From CAZCVI01 sp964502145 (lineage in GTDB: Bacteria > Acidobacteriota > Aminicenantia > UBA2199): a stretch of 32,983 nucleotides of DNA. The DNA lies in assembly GCA_964502145.1 (NCBI GenBank), contig CAZCVI010000079.1, forward strand, positions 1-32,983, written 5' to 3'. A model generated the notes under the pieces. That model worked only from the letters and a program-made list of their open reading frames with translations. It made no database searches and was not told the origin of the DNA. A program made the position numbers and the translations under genes. This document shows, piece by piece, positions 22,224-31,598 of this stretch (position 1 is its first letter; every line of letters starts with the position of its first letter).

Positions 22224-25121
22224 ATGAGAAAGTTTCTTGTTTTTCTGCTGGCAGTGACATTGCTTCCAGTACTGTCCTTTTCACAAAACAAAGGTGGAGA
22301 CCTCTACGGAACTGTGGTTCTGGCAGATGGCTCCAGGATTCCCGGTGTTTCTATTACCATTGCTGGAAATTTTGGTAAGAAGACAACCATTACTTCCGAT
22401 CAGGGTAATTTCCGTTTCTTGGATATTGCTCCTGGTTCATACGAGTTAAAGTGTGAGCTGCAAGGGTTTAAGACCGTGATTCAGAAGGGAGTCGAAGTAT
22501 CCTTGGGTAAAGCCGTAACTCTGAATGTAATGATGGAAACAACCACATTGCAGGAAGAAATTACTGTTTCCGGCAAGGTAAATGTGATTGACACACGGAA
22601 GACCACCGTGGGCGTGAATGTCACCAAGGACATGGTAGATTCAATACCCACCGCTCGTAATCCATGGACAGTTTTATCCGCTGTGCCCGGGATTGTGCTT
22701 GACCGTGTTGACATTGGTGGTGCCGATTCAGGCCAGCAGTCAAACTTTATGGCCGGCGGCGGTGACCAGGCTGACACAACCTGGAACGTCGACGGTGCTA
22801 ACATTACCGATCCTTCATCCATTGGTGCCTCTCCCTCTTATTTGAATGTTAATTCATATGGTGAAGTGCAGGTTACTTTAGGTGCCAATGACATTACCGC
22901 GCAAACTGGCGGTGTCCAGTTGAACTTTGTAAGCAAGAGAGCTGGAAACGAAACTTCCGGCGATTTCCACCTTTATGTGGAAGACAAAAACTGGGAGATG
23001 AAGCAAGATCTCACTCCCGAAATGATTGCCAGAAATCTGGTTGTGCCCGGTGTTAATCGACTGTACCAGTATGGTATCAATCTCGGTGGCGCCATTATCA
23101 AAGACAAGGTCTGGTGGTTCGGTTCATGGGCTATCCAAGACATTCACAAACGGACGGAAACCAATATTGAAGATGCAACCTGGCTTGTTTCCGGGTCTGG
23201 TAAGATCAACTTTCAATTTGGCAACACCACGGGTGACTTCCACATGTCCATGGATGCCAAGAAAAAATGGGGCCGTACCACTCTTTCTCCATCCCAGCAG
23301 GATAATGGTTCTTTATGGGATCAGGATGGTCCCGGTTACTTTTATTACGGTGGGATATCCCACGTTTTTGGCGAGTTGATGTTGAATGCGAAAGTAGTGT
23401 ATTCCGATGGTGGCTTTATCCTGGATCCGCGTGGAGCAGACCGGAATCCAGCTAATGGTCATAACGAGGGTGCCGATGCAATCAATCTCAATGGTTATAG
23501 CAAAATTACGGGTGCCTATCTGGAGTACAGCACCAACCGGAACTCAATCGACGCGTCCATTGACGGTAACTACTTCCTGGAAAATGTGTTGGGCGGCGAT
23601 CATGAAATCAAGTTTGGCGTGGACTATTACACTGCCACTACTACTTCCCAATCCTTGTACCCGAACCAGAGAATGGCGTATGTCTACACTGATGGTTCTC
23701 CCAATTATCTCAGAATCAATCCTGATTATATTGTGGATGTTAATTTCAAACGGATTTCAGCGTATGTACAAGATACGATGACATTTGGCAAATTAACCGC
23801 TTCCATCGGTTTGCGTTATGACAAAGAAACTGGCAAGGTCAATCCCTTCAAATCACCCTATTTCACCTGGTATGAACCGGGTACTCCCTATCACAATGTG
23901 CGTATGTTCGAGGACCAGATTTCCGAGTTGAACATCAAGGGTCTTGATGTTCCCGCCGCCTGGGAATTAATCTCTCCCAGAGTCTCTTTGACCTATGACA
24001 TTACTGGCAATGGTAAAAATGTGGTTAAACTTTCTGTTGGCAGGTACATGTCTCAGAGTGGCAACAACATGGCCACACGTTATATTCAATACCGTTATGG
24101 TTATGCTGACTGGACTGACAGCAACCACGATAATCTCCCCCAGTACAACGAGGTCGGTATACTTTACAACGATGATCGCTTTGCAAAGTATAATCCCTCT
24201 ACCAGTATGGTGAATGTTGGTTTTGATGAAAATTATAACACACCCTATTTGGATGAGTTGACGCTTATTTTTGAAAAATCTCTGGGCGAAGATATCGCTG
24301 CCTCTGTGACGGGATTTTACAAGAAAAAAACCAATATGAACAACATCCCCAATACCCGTGGTGAGCTCATTAACGTTTCCAAAGGTATTATGAATGATGG
24401 CTCGTTAGAAAAAAAGTCCAACTGGGTAAACACGGGTACTTTTGTGGTTGGTGGCACCACTGTACCGGTGTGGGATCAGCAAGAAGTTCCTCTGGGTGAG
24501 TATTTCTACAACATGGAAAATTCTTACCAGGAGTACCTTGGTCTGCAATTCCGTTTTACCAAGAAGTTATCCAATAATTGGCTGGGTGATGTCTCATTCA
24601 CTATTAGCGATTGGAAACTCCATCTTGATAAGAATGATTTGCTTAACTTGAACAATTTTGACTTCTTTGATGGTGGTCAGGTTGCCCCGGCGACCACGGG
24701 TTCCGGCTTAAGAGACATTTGGATGAACTCCAATTGGATGTTTAAATTAAACGGTATGTATCAATTGCCCTGGGGATTTAACCTGTCCGGTTTCTTGCAG
24801 GTCAAACAAGGTGGTCCACAACCTTTGCGACGCAATTATAGCGCCAATCAAGGTACGCAACGCATGTATCGTGCCGGGTATAAACTGGGTGACGAACGCT
24901 TGCCTACATTCTGGATGCTGAACCTCGGTCTTGAAAAAACCTTGAAAGTCTCGGATAAGGTGAATGCTACTATCGTAATCGACTGGTACAATGCCACCAA
25001 TAACCAGATCGTGTTAAAACACAATCTGGGTATCGGCGCGGATACACCTACCGGAGACCCTGTACCGCTTATGTGGTCGGGTGCCGGGTTGTTCCAATTC
25101 GGTGTCAGGGTAAACTTCTAA
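22224..25121 (+). CDS. TonB-dependent outer-membrane receptor, Oar-like
   Basis: 965 residues with a signal peptide ending near ...PVLSFSQ (about 20). Residues about 25-108 are a carboxypeptidase regulatory-like domain (LYGTVVLADGSRIPGVSITIAG, then GSYELKCELQGFKTV). Next are a TonB-box-like EEITVSG and a plug domain (about 120-240; DMVDSIPTARNPWTVLSAVPGIV, YGEVQVTLGANDITAQTGG). The long C-terminal part is beta-barrel-like with many aromatic strand ends and finishes in FGVRVNF, the terminal Phe used for outer-membrane assembly. The N-terminal extension plus barrel is the Oar/SusC-like plan, but there is no SusD gene next to it. The ligand is unknown. It has its own promoter (22173) and ends at a strong terminator (25168), so it is probably a single-gene transcript within the envelope block. 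Confidence 0.9.
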   Translation: MRKFLVFLLAVTLLPVLSFSQNKGGDLYGTVVLADGSRIPGVSITIAGNFGKKTTITSDQGNFRFLDIAPGSYELKCELQGFKTVIQKGVEVSLGKAVTLNVMMETTTLQEEITVSGKVNVIDTRKTTVGVNVTKDMVDSIPTARNPWTVLSAVPGIVLDRVDIGGADSGQQSNFMAGGGDQADTTWNVDGANITDPSSIGASPSYLNVNSYGEVQVTLGANDITAQTGGVQLNFVSKRAGNETSGDFHLYVEDKNWEMKQDLTPEMIARNLVVPGVNRLYQYGINLGGAIIKDKVWWFGSWAIQDIHKRTETNIEDATWLVSGSGKINFQFGNTTGDFHMSMDAKKKWGRTTLSPSQQDNGSLWDQDGPGYFYYGGISHVFGELMLNAKVVYSDGGFILDPRGADRNPANGHNEGADAINLNGYSKITGAYLEYSTNRNSIDASIDGNYFLENVLGGDHEIKFGVDYYTATTTSQSLYPNQRMAYVYTDGSPNYLRINPDYIVDVNFKRISAYVQDTMTFGKLTASIGLRYDKETGKVNPFKSPYFTWYEPGTPYHNVRMFEDQISELNIKGLDVPAAWELISPRVSLTYDITGNGKNVVKLSVGRYMSQSGNNMATRYIQYRYGYADWTDSNHDNLPQYNEVGILYNDDRFAKYNPSTSMVNVGFDENYNTPYLDELTLIFEKSLGEDIAASVTGFYKKKTNMNNIPNTRGELINVSKGIMNDGSLEKKSNWVNTGTFVVGGTTVPVWDQQEVPLGEYFYNMENSYQEYLGLQFRFTKKLSNNWLGDVSFTISDWKLHLDKNDLLNLNNFDFFDGGQVAPATTGSGLRDIWMNSNWMFKLNGMYQLPWGFNLSGFLQVKQGGPQPLRRNYSANQGTQRMYRAGYKLGDERLPTFWMLNLGLEKTLKVSDKVNATIVIDWYNATNNQIVLKHNLGIGADTPTGDPVPLMWSGAGLFQFGVRVNF

Positions 25122-25167
25122 TTTCGTTAATAGTTACAGAATTTACAAAAGAATTTAAAAAATATGG

Positions 25168-25198
25168 CCCCTCCCCCCTGGGGGAGGGGTTTTTTTTT
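25168..25198 (+). terminator. Rho-independent terminator of the TonB receptor gene
   Basis: A GC-only stem CCCCTCCCC/GGGGAGGGG with a minimal loop (25168-25189) is followed by nine T residues (25190-25198). It is 47 nt after the receptor stop codon. Confidence 0.9.
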
Positions 25199-25339
25199 GC
25201 TCAAAATTATGTTATAGTCCAATCTAAAATAAACTGGAATATGAATTAGGATGGCTGTTATTCCCAGCAAGCGGAAACAAGATACACTATATAAACAATA
25301 AAAACATAACAGATCAGAGGAAACAGGAAGCCTACAGCA

Positions 25340-27844
25340 ATGAATCAAAAAAGAAAATATATCTATTTCAGCGTGGCCGTTGCGGTGATAGTGGCGGTGG
25401 TGCTATTTTTTTTAATACGCGGCGGAACCGCTGGTAAAATTGCCAGTGCCAGGGGTTTAAACCTGCTATTTATTACACTGGATACCACGCGGGCCGATCA
25501 CATTGGCGCTTACGGATACCAAAACGGCCAAACTCCAACACTCGACAGCCTGGCCCGCCAAGGTGTGATGTTTGAAAATTGTTATACCTCGGTTCCCCTG
25601 ACCCTCTCTTCGCACTGCTCTATTTTCACGGGTAGATATCCGCTTGGGCACCTTGTCCGCGACAACGGCGCTTTTTTTCTCGGTGAGAATGAAACGACCC
25701 TGGCTGAAAAAATGAAAGAAAATGGACTGGCCGATCGCACTTTTGCTGTGATCTCTTCCTTTGTGCTCATGTCCAAGTTTGGCCTGAAGCAGGGTTTTGA
25801 TGTGTACGATGACTCTCTCAAAACAGATGAATTGCTCAATACCTACGATTCCGAGATTCCTGCTGATCAGGTATATGCCAAGTTCAGTCGTTGGTTTAAA
25901 GCACAACAAAGCCAGTCCGGGAATTTCTTTGCCTGGGTCCACTTTTACGATCCCCATGTGCCTTATAATCCCCCGCCCGAATTTCAAAAAAGATTTCCCA
26001 AGAGCCAGATAGGTTTATACGATGGCGAAATTGCCTATACCGACTTCCAGGTGGGGAAAATCCTGGGGGATCTAAAACTGGCGGGGGTATTGGATAAAAC
26101 CCTGGTAGTGATTACGGGTGATCACGGCGAAGCGTTCGGTGAACACGGTGAATTTGGCCATGCGCTCTTTTGCTATGAGGAAAACCTGAAAGTGCCGCTG
26201 ATTTTTTACAATACCCGCCTGTTCCCGGCTGGAAACCGTGTTCCGGGGCGTGTTAATCTGGTGGATATTATGCCGACGCTTCTTGATCTTTATGGCATTA
26301 CCTACCCCGGTAATATGCATGGGACTAGTTTTATCACATTACTCGACCATGGCCAAGAACGGGGGGAACGCACTTTTTATATTGAGAGTATGCACGGTCA
26401 AGAAGAGATGGGCTGGGCTCCTTTGACTGGCATTATTGACGGGCCATATAAATATATATCCTTGCCAGAACCGGAACTGTATGACCTCGCGTCCGACGCC
26501 AACGAGAAAGTGAATCTTTTCCTAAAGAAAAATCTCCTGGCCAAAACCTTGGATAAAAAATTACAGGGGCTTGTGAAAACGTACTCCAACCGGACCTTGA
26601 GCAATAAAACCAATCCCTATTCTTCACGTGCTCTGTCTGAAACGGATAAAAAGCATCTCCAGTCGCTGGGGTATATATCCGCTTTTTCGGGCACGACGAG
26701 CACTAACCTGGATCCCAAAAAGGGCATCCTGCTAAAAAACGAGATGGAAAAAATTGATGGGGATATTGATGCTGGACGCTTGGATATTGCGGAAGCTGAA
26801 CTGGATAAAATAATTGCGGCTGATCCGGGAAAGTGTCTGCCCCAGCATTTTGGTTCACTAAATCGTATCTATCAGCAGACCAACCGGCAGCACCTGGTGA
26901 TCCCCAATCTGCAAAAAGCGATAACCGTGTTTCCGAAGAACGATAACTTCAAGATCAACCTCGCCACGGAATACTTTAAAAAACAGCAACACCAGGAGGC
27001 GGAACAAGCGGCGGTCACGATTCTTAAAAACGATGATAAATTTACGCGGGCGTATATACTACTCGCGAAGATTCGGGAACTGCAAGACCGCGACATTGAA
27101 GCTGTGGCCATTCTTGAAAAAGCGTTGCTGGTGGAGCCGCAGAATGTGTCCCTGAAAATTTCTTATGCGCAATTACTGGGTAAAACGAATCGTCTCGCGC
27201 AAGCAGCAGAAATTTGCCGGGGCTTGTTGGCGGACCCGGTGGTAACCTCCAATAATGAAACCAAGTCCAAGCTGGCCATCGTGCTCACCGAGATTCACCA
27301 GGATGAGCCTGCTTTTAAGCTGTTGACTGAAATAACGGGTGCCCAGCAGGACAATGGCGAGGCGTGGAACCACCTCGGTATTCTGTATTTTCGCCGGGGC
27401 GATTATCAAAAATCATTGGCCGCGTACCAACAATCTATTGCCCTGGCAGATCAGGAGGCACCGACTTATAATAATCTGGGCACTCTTTATCTCACGCTTT
27501 TTTTAAAGGAAAAGGACCCCCGTCGCTTTGGTCAGGCGCTGGACAGCTTTAATAAAGCACTGGCGCTGAACCCGGACCTTACTTCCGCGTTAAATGGCCG
27601 CGGTTCCGCCCTGAAATTCGCCCGCCGCCTCCCCGAAGCACTCCGCGACTGGCAACGGGCGATTGAAATTAAACCCTCTTTTATTGATGTATATTTTAAT
27701 ATTGCTGTGACCTATCTGGAATTACATAAAAAAAAGGAAGCCCTGATTTATCTGCAACGGTGCAAGGGGAAATTTTATTCCCAATTGCCACCTTCAACCC
27801 AACAACGTCTCGACCGTTTGATCAGCCAAGCCAGTCAAATTTGA
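25340..27844 (+). CDS. Membrane-anchored sulfatase-like protein with TPRs
   Basis: 834 residues. A single membrane helix (about 8-27) anchors the protein. The sulfatase-fold domain (about 40-400) has ITLDTTRADH (Asp48), VPLTLSSHCSIFTGRYP, VHFYDPHVPY and ITGDHGEAFGEHGEFGHALF. The formylglycine motif is replaced by T88-L-S-S-H, so Thr88 is the likely nucleophile. LQSLGYIS follows the catalytic domain (about 434-441), then a large TPR part to the C-terminus (e.g. AWNHLGILYFRRGDYQKSLAAYQQSIALA). The ribosome site (AGGAAG) is modest and no clear promoter was found after the terminator at 25168. It is closely related to the next gene, which starts 27 nt after its stop. Confidence 0.87.
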   Translation: MNQKRKYIYFSVAVAVIVAVVLFFLIRGGTAGKIASARGLNLLFITLDTTRADHIGAYGYQNGQTPTLDSLARQGVMFENCYTSVPLTLSSHCSIFTGRYPLGHLVRDNGAFFLGENETTLAEKMKENGLADRTFAVISSFVLMSKFGLKQGFDVYDDSLKTDELLNTYDSEIPADQVYAKFSRWFKAQQSQSGNFFAWVHFYDPHVPYNPPPEFQKRFPKSQIGLYDGEIAYTDFQVGKILGDLKLAGVLDKTLVVITGDHGEAFGEHGEFGHALFCYEENLKVPLIFYNTRLFPAGNRVPGRVNLVDIMPTLLDLYGITYPGNMHGTSFITLLDHGQERGERTFYIESMHGQEEMGWAPLTGIIDGPYKYISLPEPELYDLASDANEKVNLFLKKNLLAKTLDKKLQGLVKTYSNRTLSNKTNPYSSRALSETDKKHLQSLGYISAFSGTTSTNLDPKKGILLKNEMEKIDGDIDAGRLDIAEAELDKIIAADPGKCLPQHFGSLNRIYQQTNRQHLVIPNLQKAITVFPKNDNFKINLATEYFKKQQHQEAEQAAVTILKNDDKFTRAYILLAKIRELQDRDIEAVAILEKALLVEPQNVSLKISYAQLLGKTNRLAQAAEICRGLLADPVVTSNNETKSKLAIVLTEIHQDEPAFKLLTEITGAQQDNGEAWNHLGILYFRRGDYQKSLAAYQQSIALADQEAPTYNNLGTLYLTLFLKEKDPRRFGQALDSFNKALALNPDLTSALNGRGSALKFARRLPEALRDWQRAIEIKPSFIDVYFNIAVTYLELHKKKEALIYLQRCKGKFYSQLPPSTQQRLDRLISQASQI

Positions 27845-27871
27845 AGCCAAACCAACAAGAGGAACCCATCC

Positions 27872-30115
27872 ATGAGCCACCACAAAACAAAAAAGCAACA
27901 CCAAACCGCAAGCAAACCAACCGCCGTTACGATCATCCCCTCGCGCCAGAAATTCTGGCGTGGCCTTTTAATTACGGCGGGATGTGGGCTGGTGGTAGCA
28001 ATAGCCGCCATTATTGTCTGGAGAACTTGGTTTACGCCGGAAAAACCCTTGCGCACTACCGGTTTGAACCTGCTGGTAATCACGTTAGACACGGTTCGAG
28101 CAGACCGTCTCGGTGTATACGGGTATAAAACCGCAGCCACACCCAACCTGGACCGCCTCGCTCGCCAGGGTGTGATGTTTGAAAATTGTTTTAGTCCTGT
28201 GCCCCTTACTCTCGCTGCCCACAGTTCTATTTTTACCGGCAAGTATCCACTCGGACACCATGTGCGCGGCAATGGGAGTTATGCCCTGCCAGAGCAGGAG
28301 ATTACCCTGGCTGAACGGATGAAGGATATTGGATATAATACTTTTGGCGTGATTTCTTCCTTTGTCTTGCTAGCGAAATTCGGGTTGCAACAGGGGTTTG
28401 ATCTTTATGATGATTCTCTCAACTCCCACAAGATGTATAATAATTATACCTCCGAGATCACCGCACCCGATGTGTACAACAAGTTCCTCCAATGGTTTGT
28501 CAAACAAGATCAAAAGCCATTTTTTGCCTGGATTCATCTGTACGATGCGCATGAACCTTATGCACCTCCCAGAAAGTTTATTGATCGATTCGGGAAATCG
28601 CCCAGTAACCGCTATGATGGTGAAATCGCGTTTGTCGATGAAGCGGTGGGGAAAATTATCGAGGCGCTGGAAAAAAAGAATGTGCTGGATAACACGCTCA
28701 TCGTTATTATGGGCGACCACGGCGAAGCGTTCGGGGAACACCTGGAGTATGGCCACGGCATTTTTTGTTACGACGAAACGCTAAAAGTACCCCTGATTTT
28801 TTATAACCGCCAAGCCTTACCCAAAAAAGGGCTACGCGTCAAGAACCGGGTTAACCTTGTTGATATTTATCCCACACTGTTGGAACTCTTTGGCATGGAA
28901 CCGCAACGCTCGGTGCAGGGCAAAAGTTTGGCTGGTTTTTTGGCCGGGCAGGAAGAAAACGAGTTACGAAACTTTTATTTTGAAAGTATGTATAGCCAAG
29001 ATGAGATGAATTGGGCGGCGCCTATGGGCATTATTGACGGGAATTATAAATACATCAACCTGCCTGAACCGGAATTATACGATCTGCAAAACGATGCGGC
29101 TGAAAAGGATAACTTGTTCTGGAAAAAGAATGCGCTTGCCAAGGACCTGGATAAGAAACTTGCCCAGCAGGTAGCGATTCTTTCCAAGGGAGGTGTCGCC
29201 GCCGATGCTCGCCGTGATCTGACCGCCGAAGATAAAGCCCAGCTCACTACTCTCGGGTATATCTCCTCTTTTGCCAATAAAGCCAGTAGCCTTTTGGATC
29301 CTAAAAAGGGTATTATTTTAGACAATAAGATCAAGCATGTGTTTAGCCTTCTTGAGGCTGGCAAATTGGCGCAAGCAGAAACGGCCTTGACTGCACTCAT
29401 GGCCGAGACGCCGGGAAACAAGATGCAGGTTTATTTTGACCTTTTGCAGCAATTGTATGCCAAGCAAAAAAGAACGGATAAGGTCATTGAGACATTAAAG
29501 GAAGCAATCCAAGCCTATCCAAACATCGAACGGTTTTATATTCTGTATGCGTTTGAAATTTTTAATCAGGATCGAATTGTTGAGACGGAGGAGGTGTGCC
29601 GGAAATTATTAAAACTGAACCCCAATTTTACCCGCGCCTATATTTTGCTGGGCGAGATTGAGGAAAAGCGCGGCGATGTTGTCAAAGCTCTGGCGTTTTA
29701 TAAAAAAGCGCTCGCCATTGAACCGCAAAACATCAGTTTGAAAATAAAACTGGCCGAGTTATTGATCATGCAAAAATTATATCCCGATGCACTGGCTTTA
29801 TACGATCAATTACTTGACCGGCAAGAGGTTTCTGCCAATGCTGATTTTCTTTTCAAGGTCGCCATTTTTAATTTTCAGCAGGGTTTGTTGGACAAATCCG
29901 AGCCATTGTTCAATCGGGCCATCACTTTGGCACCCAATGGCAGGTATTATTTTAGTTATGCGATGGCCCTTTCCAAAAACAACAAGCTCAGCCAAGCATT
30001 AACCAACATGGAAATAGCCCTGGAAAAATACCCCGCCGATTTAACCCCCCAGCAACACCAATTGGCGCAAAAAGCCATCGCTTTCTGGCGCTCCAGTTTG
30101 AATCAAGGGAATTAA
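27872..30115 (+). CDS. Membrane-anchored sulfatase-like protein with TPRs (paralogue)
   Basis: 747 residues. A basic, His/Lys-rich cytoplasmic N-terminus (1-30) precedes a membrane helix (about 31-51). The sulfatase-fold domain has ITLDTVRADR (Asp73), VPLTLAAHSSIFTGKYP (T113-L-A-A-H in place of CxPSR), IHLYDAHEPY and MGDHGEAFGEHLEYGHGIF. LTTLGYIS marks the end of the catalytic part, followed by TPR-type helices to the C-terminus (e.g. AYILLGEIEEKRGDVVKALAFYKKALAIEP). Long stretches match the preceding gene (RQGVMFENC..., SIFTG[RK]YPLGH, EAFGEH), so the pair arose by tandem duplication. AGAGGA lies upstream of the ATG. They are probably co-transcribed. The TPR part is shorter than in the first copy. 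Confidence 0.87.
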   Translation: MSHHKTKKQHQTASKPTAVTIIPSRQKFWRGLLITAGCGLVVAIAAIIVWRTWFTPEKPLRTTGLNLLVITLDTVRADRLGVYGYKTAATPNLDRLARQGVMFENCFSPVPLTLAAHSSIFTGKYPLGHHVRGNGSYALPEQEITLAERMKDIGYNTFGVISSFVLLAKFGLQQGFDLYDDSLNSHKMYNNYTSEITAPDVYNKFLQWFVKQDQKPFFAWIHLYDAHEPYAPPRKFIDRFGKSPSNRYDGEIAFVDEAVGKIIEALEKKNVLDNTLIVIMGDHGEAFGEHLEYGHGIFCYDETLKVPLIFYNRQALPKKGLRVKNRVNLVDIYPTLLELFGMEPQRSVQGKSLAGFLAGQEENELRNFYFESMYSQDEMNWAAPMGIIDGNYKYINLPEPELYDLQNDAAEKDNLFWKKNALAKDLDKKLAQQVAILSKGGVAADARRDLTAEDKAQLTTLGYISSFANKASSLLDPKKGIILDNKIKHVFSLLEAGKLAQAETALTALMAETPGNKMQVYFDLLQQLYAKQKRTDKVIETLKEAIQAYPNIERFYILYAFEIFNQDRIVETEEVCRKLLKLNPNFTRAYILLGEIEEKRGDVVKALAFYKKALAIEPQNISLKIKLAELLIMQKLYPDALALYDQLLDRQEVSANADFLFKVAIFNFQQGLLDKSEPLFNRAITLAPNGRYYFSYAMALSKNNKLSQALTNMEIALEKYPADLTPQQHQLAQKAIAFWRSSLNQGN

Positions 30116-30182
30116 TCCCAAGCCATTGCGTTGTTTATCTTCGAATCAGAAGCGTCAGTAGAATCAGGGCCGGTTTCTTCGT

Positions 30183-30584
30183 TTATAGAAAGGTAAAAGG
30201 TTCAGTACTTTTGGCCATTTCTTTGAATTCTTCTTTTAGAGTATCCACCATTTTGGTTAGCATGTGTTTTGACATGACAATATTGGCCGTATTTTTTACG
30301 ACCAGGAGCGTGTGGAAGTGTATTTCTTCCTCTATACAGCATTTAGCAAACACTATGCCGATCTCCGTGTCTATCTGGACCATTTGGACAGGCCCGAATC
30401 CTGCTTCCTTGGAGATATTGTCGGTGAATAACAAGGCATCGTGAAATAATGAGCCGGCTGTTTCAAAACTCAAACCCGCGACTTCCATGACACCAGCCAG
30501 CATTTTTCCATAGGCATCAAATACCCCTGATGCCAGGTAGCCATTCAACTCCTTAAACATCTCCAATTTTTTCAATATCATCAT
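30183..30584 (-). CDS. Small protein, possibly roadblock/LC7-like
   Basis: 133 residues. The pattern VFDAYGKMLAG ... ALLFTDNISKEAGFGPVQMVQIDTEIGIVFAKCC ... HFHTLLVVKNTANIVMSKHMLTKMVDTLKEEF resembles roadblock/LC7 proteins, which form dimers and bind small Ras-like GTPases such as MglA. I see no GTPase gene in the window to test that. The ribosome site before ATGATG is weak, but the gene lies 17 nt after the glutamate racemase stop, so it is likely in that operon. The assignment rests on pattern only. Confidence 0.6.
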   Translation of the reverse strand: MMILKKLEMFKELNGYLASGVFDAYGKMLAGVMEVAGLSFETAGSLFHDALLFTDNISKEAGFGPVQMVQIDTEIGIVFAKCCIEEEIHFHTLLVVKNTANIVMSKHMLTKMVDTLKEEFKEMAKSTEPFTFL

Positions 30585-30601
30585 TTTTTACCCGTATCAT
30601 T

Positions 30602-31396
30602 TTAAAAGAGTGCCGTGAGAACCTTTTCGATCTTTTTTTCAAGAAAAATTTCCCCTACATTTTTAAACCGTTCGGGAAAGTCCGTGACAAAGAATTCATC
30701 TTCCAGGTCTATTCCAGACTGGTTGAGCCAGCCCAGGCTTTTTAAAATGGAGTAGACTTTTTCCGTGATTGTTTCTGCGGAGTCAATCAGTTTGATCGAG
30801 TCGCCTAAAAAAGCCGCGATTGGTTTCTTTAATACCGGGTAGTGGGTGCAGCCCAGTACCAGGCTTTCGATGTTTTTTTCTTTTAGTGGCAGCAGGTATT
30901 CTTTGATGACCAAGCGCGTGACTTCATGGTTCACCCATCCTTCTTCTACCAGGGGAACGAACAGCGGGCATTCCCGTGTGAAAATTTCCGTGTCCCTTTT
31001 TTTTTCTTTGATCGCCCGTTCGTAAGCACCCGAAGAAATAGTGGCTGTGGTGCCAATGATACCGATGCGTTTATGGTTGAATTGCACTGCCGCTTCTGAA
31101 CCCGGTTCGATCACACCCAGTACCGGGATATCCAATTTATCTTGAAGATTAGGGAGTGCATAAGAGGAAGCCGAGTTGCAGGCCACTACCAGTATCTTAA
31201 TGTGGCGACCCAATAAAAAAAAAGCGTTTTCCTCGGAGAAGCGGATAATTGTTTCAGCCGATTTGGAACCATAGGGCAATCGTGCGGTATCGCCAAGGTA
31301 GATGACTTTTTCATCCGGCATTTTTTCTTTAATAGCTTTGTACACTGTTAAGCCGCCAATTCCAGAGTCAAATACGCCAATAGCTTTATTGTTCAT
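30602..31396 (-). CDS. murI: Glutamate racemase
   Basis: A 264-residue enzyme that interconverts L- and D-glutamate for peptidoglycan. Signature blocks: IGVFDSGIGGLTV (Asp10), YLGDTARLPYGSKS, VVACNSASSYALP (catalytic Cys73) and LVLGCTHYPVLKKP (catalytic Cys183, His185). Length and motif spacing are normal for the family. Start: GGGAG 8 nt before the ATG. A promoter match (TTGCCA-N17-TATATT) lies upstream. The roadblock-like gene follows after 17 nt, probably in the same transcript. Confidence 0.97.
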   Translation of the reverse strand: MNNKAIGVFDSGIGGLTVYKAIKEKMPDEKVIYLGDTARLPYGSKSAETIIRFSEENAFFLLGRHIKILVVACNSASSYALPNLQDKLDIPVLGVIEPGSEAAVQFNHKRIGIIGTTATISSGAYERAIKEKKRDTEIFTRECPLFVPLVEEGWVNHEVTRLVIKEYLLPLKEKNIESLVLGCTHYPVLKKPIAAFLGDSIKLIDSAETITEKVYSILKSLGWLNQSGIDLEDEFFVTDFPERFKNVGEIFLEKKIEKVLTALF

Positions 31397-31439
31397 AGGT
31401 AATTCTCCCTATTAATCGATTTATTTAAACTTATATTAT

Positions 31440-31468
31440 AATATACCGCATTTTGCAAGGATTGGCAA
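31440..31468 (-). promoter_or_regulatory. Probable promoter of the glutamate racemase gene
   Basis: On the minus strand: TTGCCA (31468-31463), a 17-nt spacer and TATATT (31445-31440), with a further TATAAT just downstream (near 31437). The leader is about 37 nt. Confidence 0.5.
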
Positions 31469-31541
31469 GAGACAATCCAGTTTGCCGGGGCTAAATTGGG
31501 CCCATTTATTTTAGACCCCGGACAAACCGGTTGGTAATGTG

Positions 31542-31588
31542 ATGAATCGACTTATGAATCGACTTATGAATCTCTCATGTATCGATTC
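31542..31588. repeat. 12-bp tandem repeat with inverted copy
   Basis: Two exact units ATGAATCGACTT (31542-31553, 31554-31565) plus a partial third are followed by ATCGATTCGTG, the inverted form (GAATCGA/TCGATTC pair). It sits between the stop of the gene at 31599 and the racemase promoter. Confidence 0.6.
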
Positions 31589-31598
31589 GTGTGTTTCC

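Noticed and set aside
25127..25348. A 73-residue minus-strand open frame between the TonB receptor and the sulfatase-like gene.
   Set aside because: It runs across the terminator hairpin and has no ribosome site or recognisable sequence.
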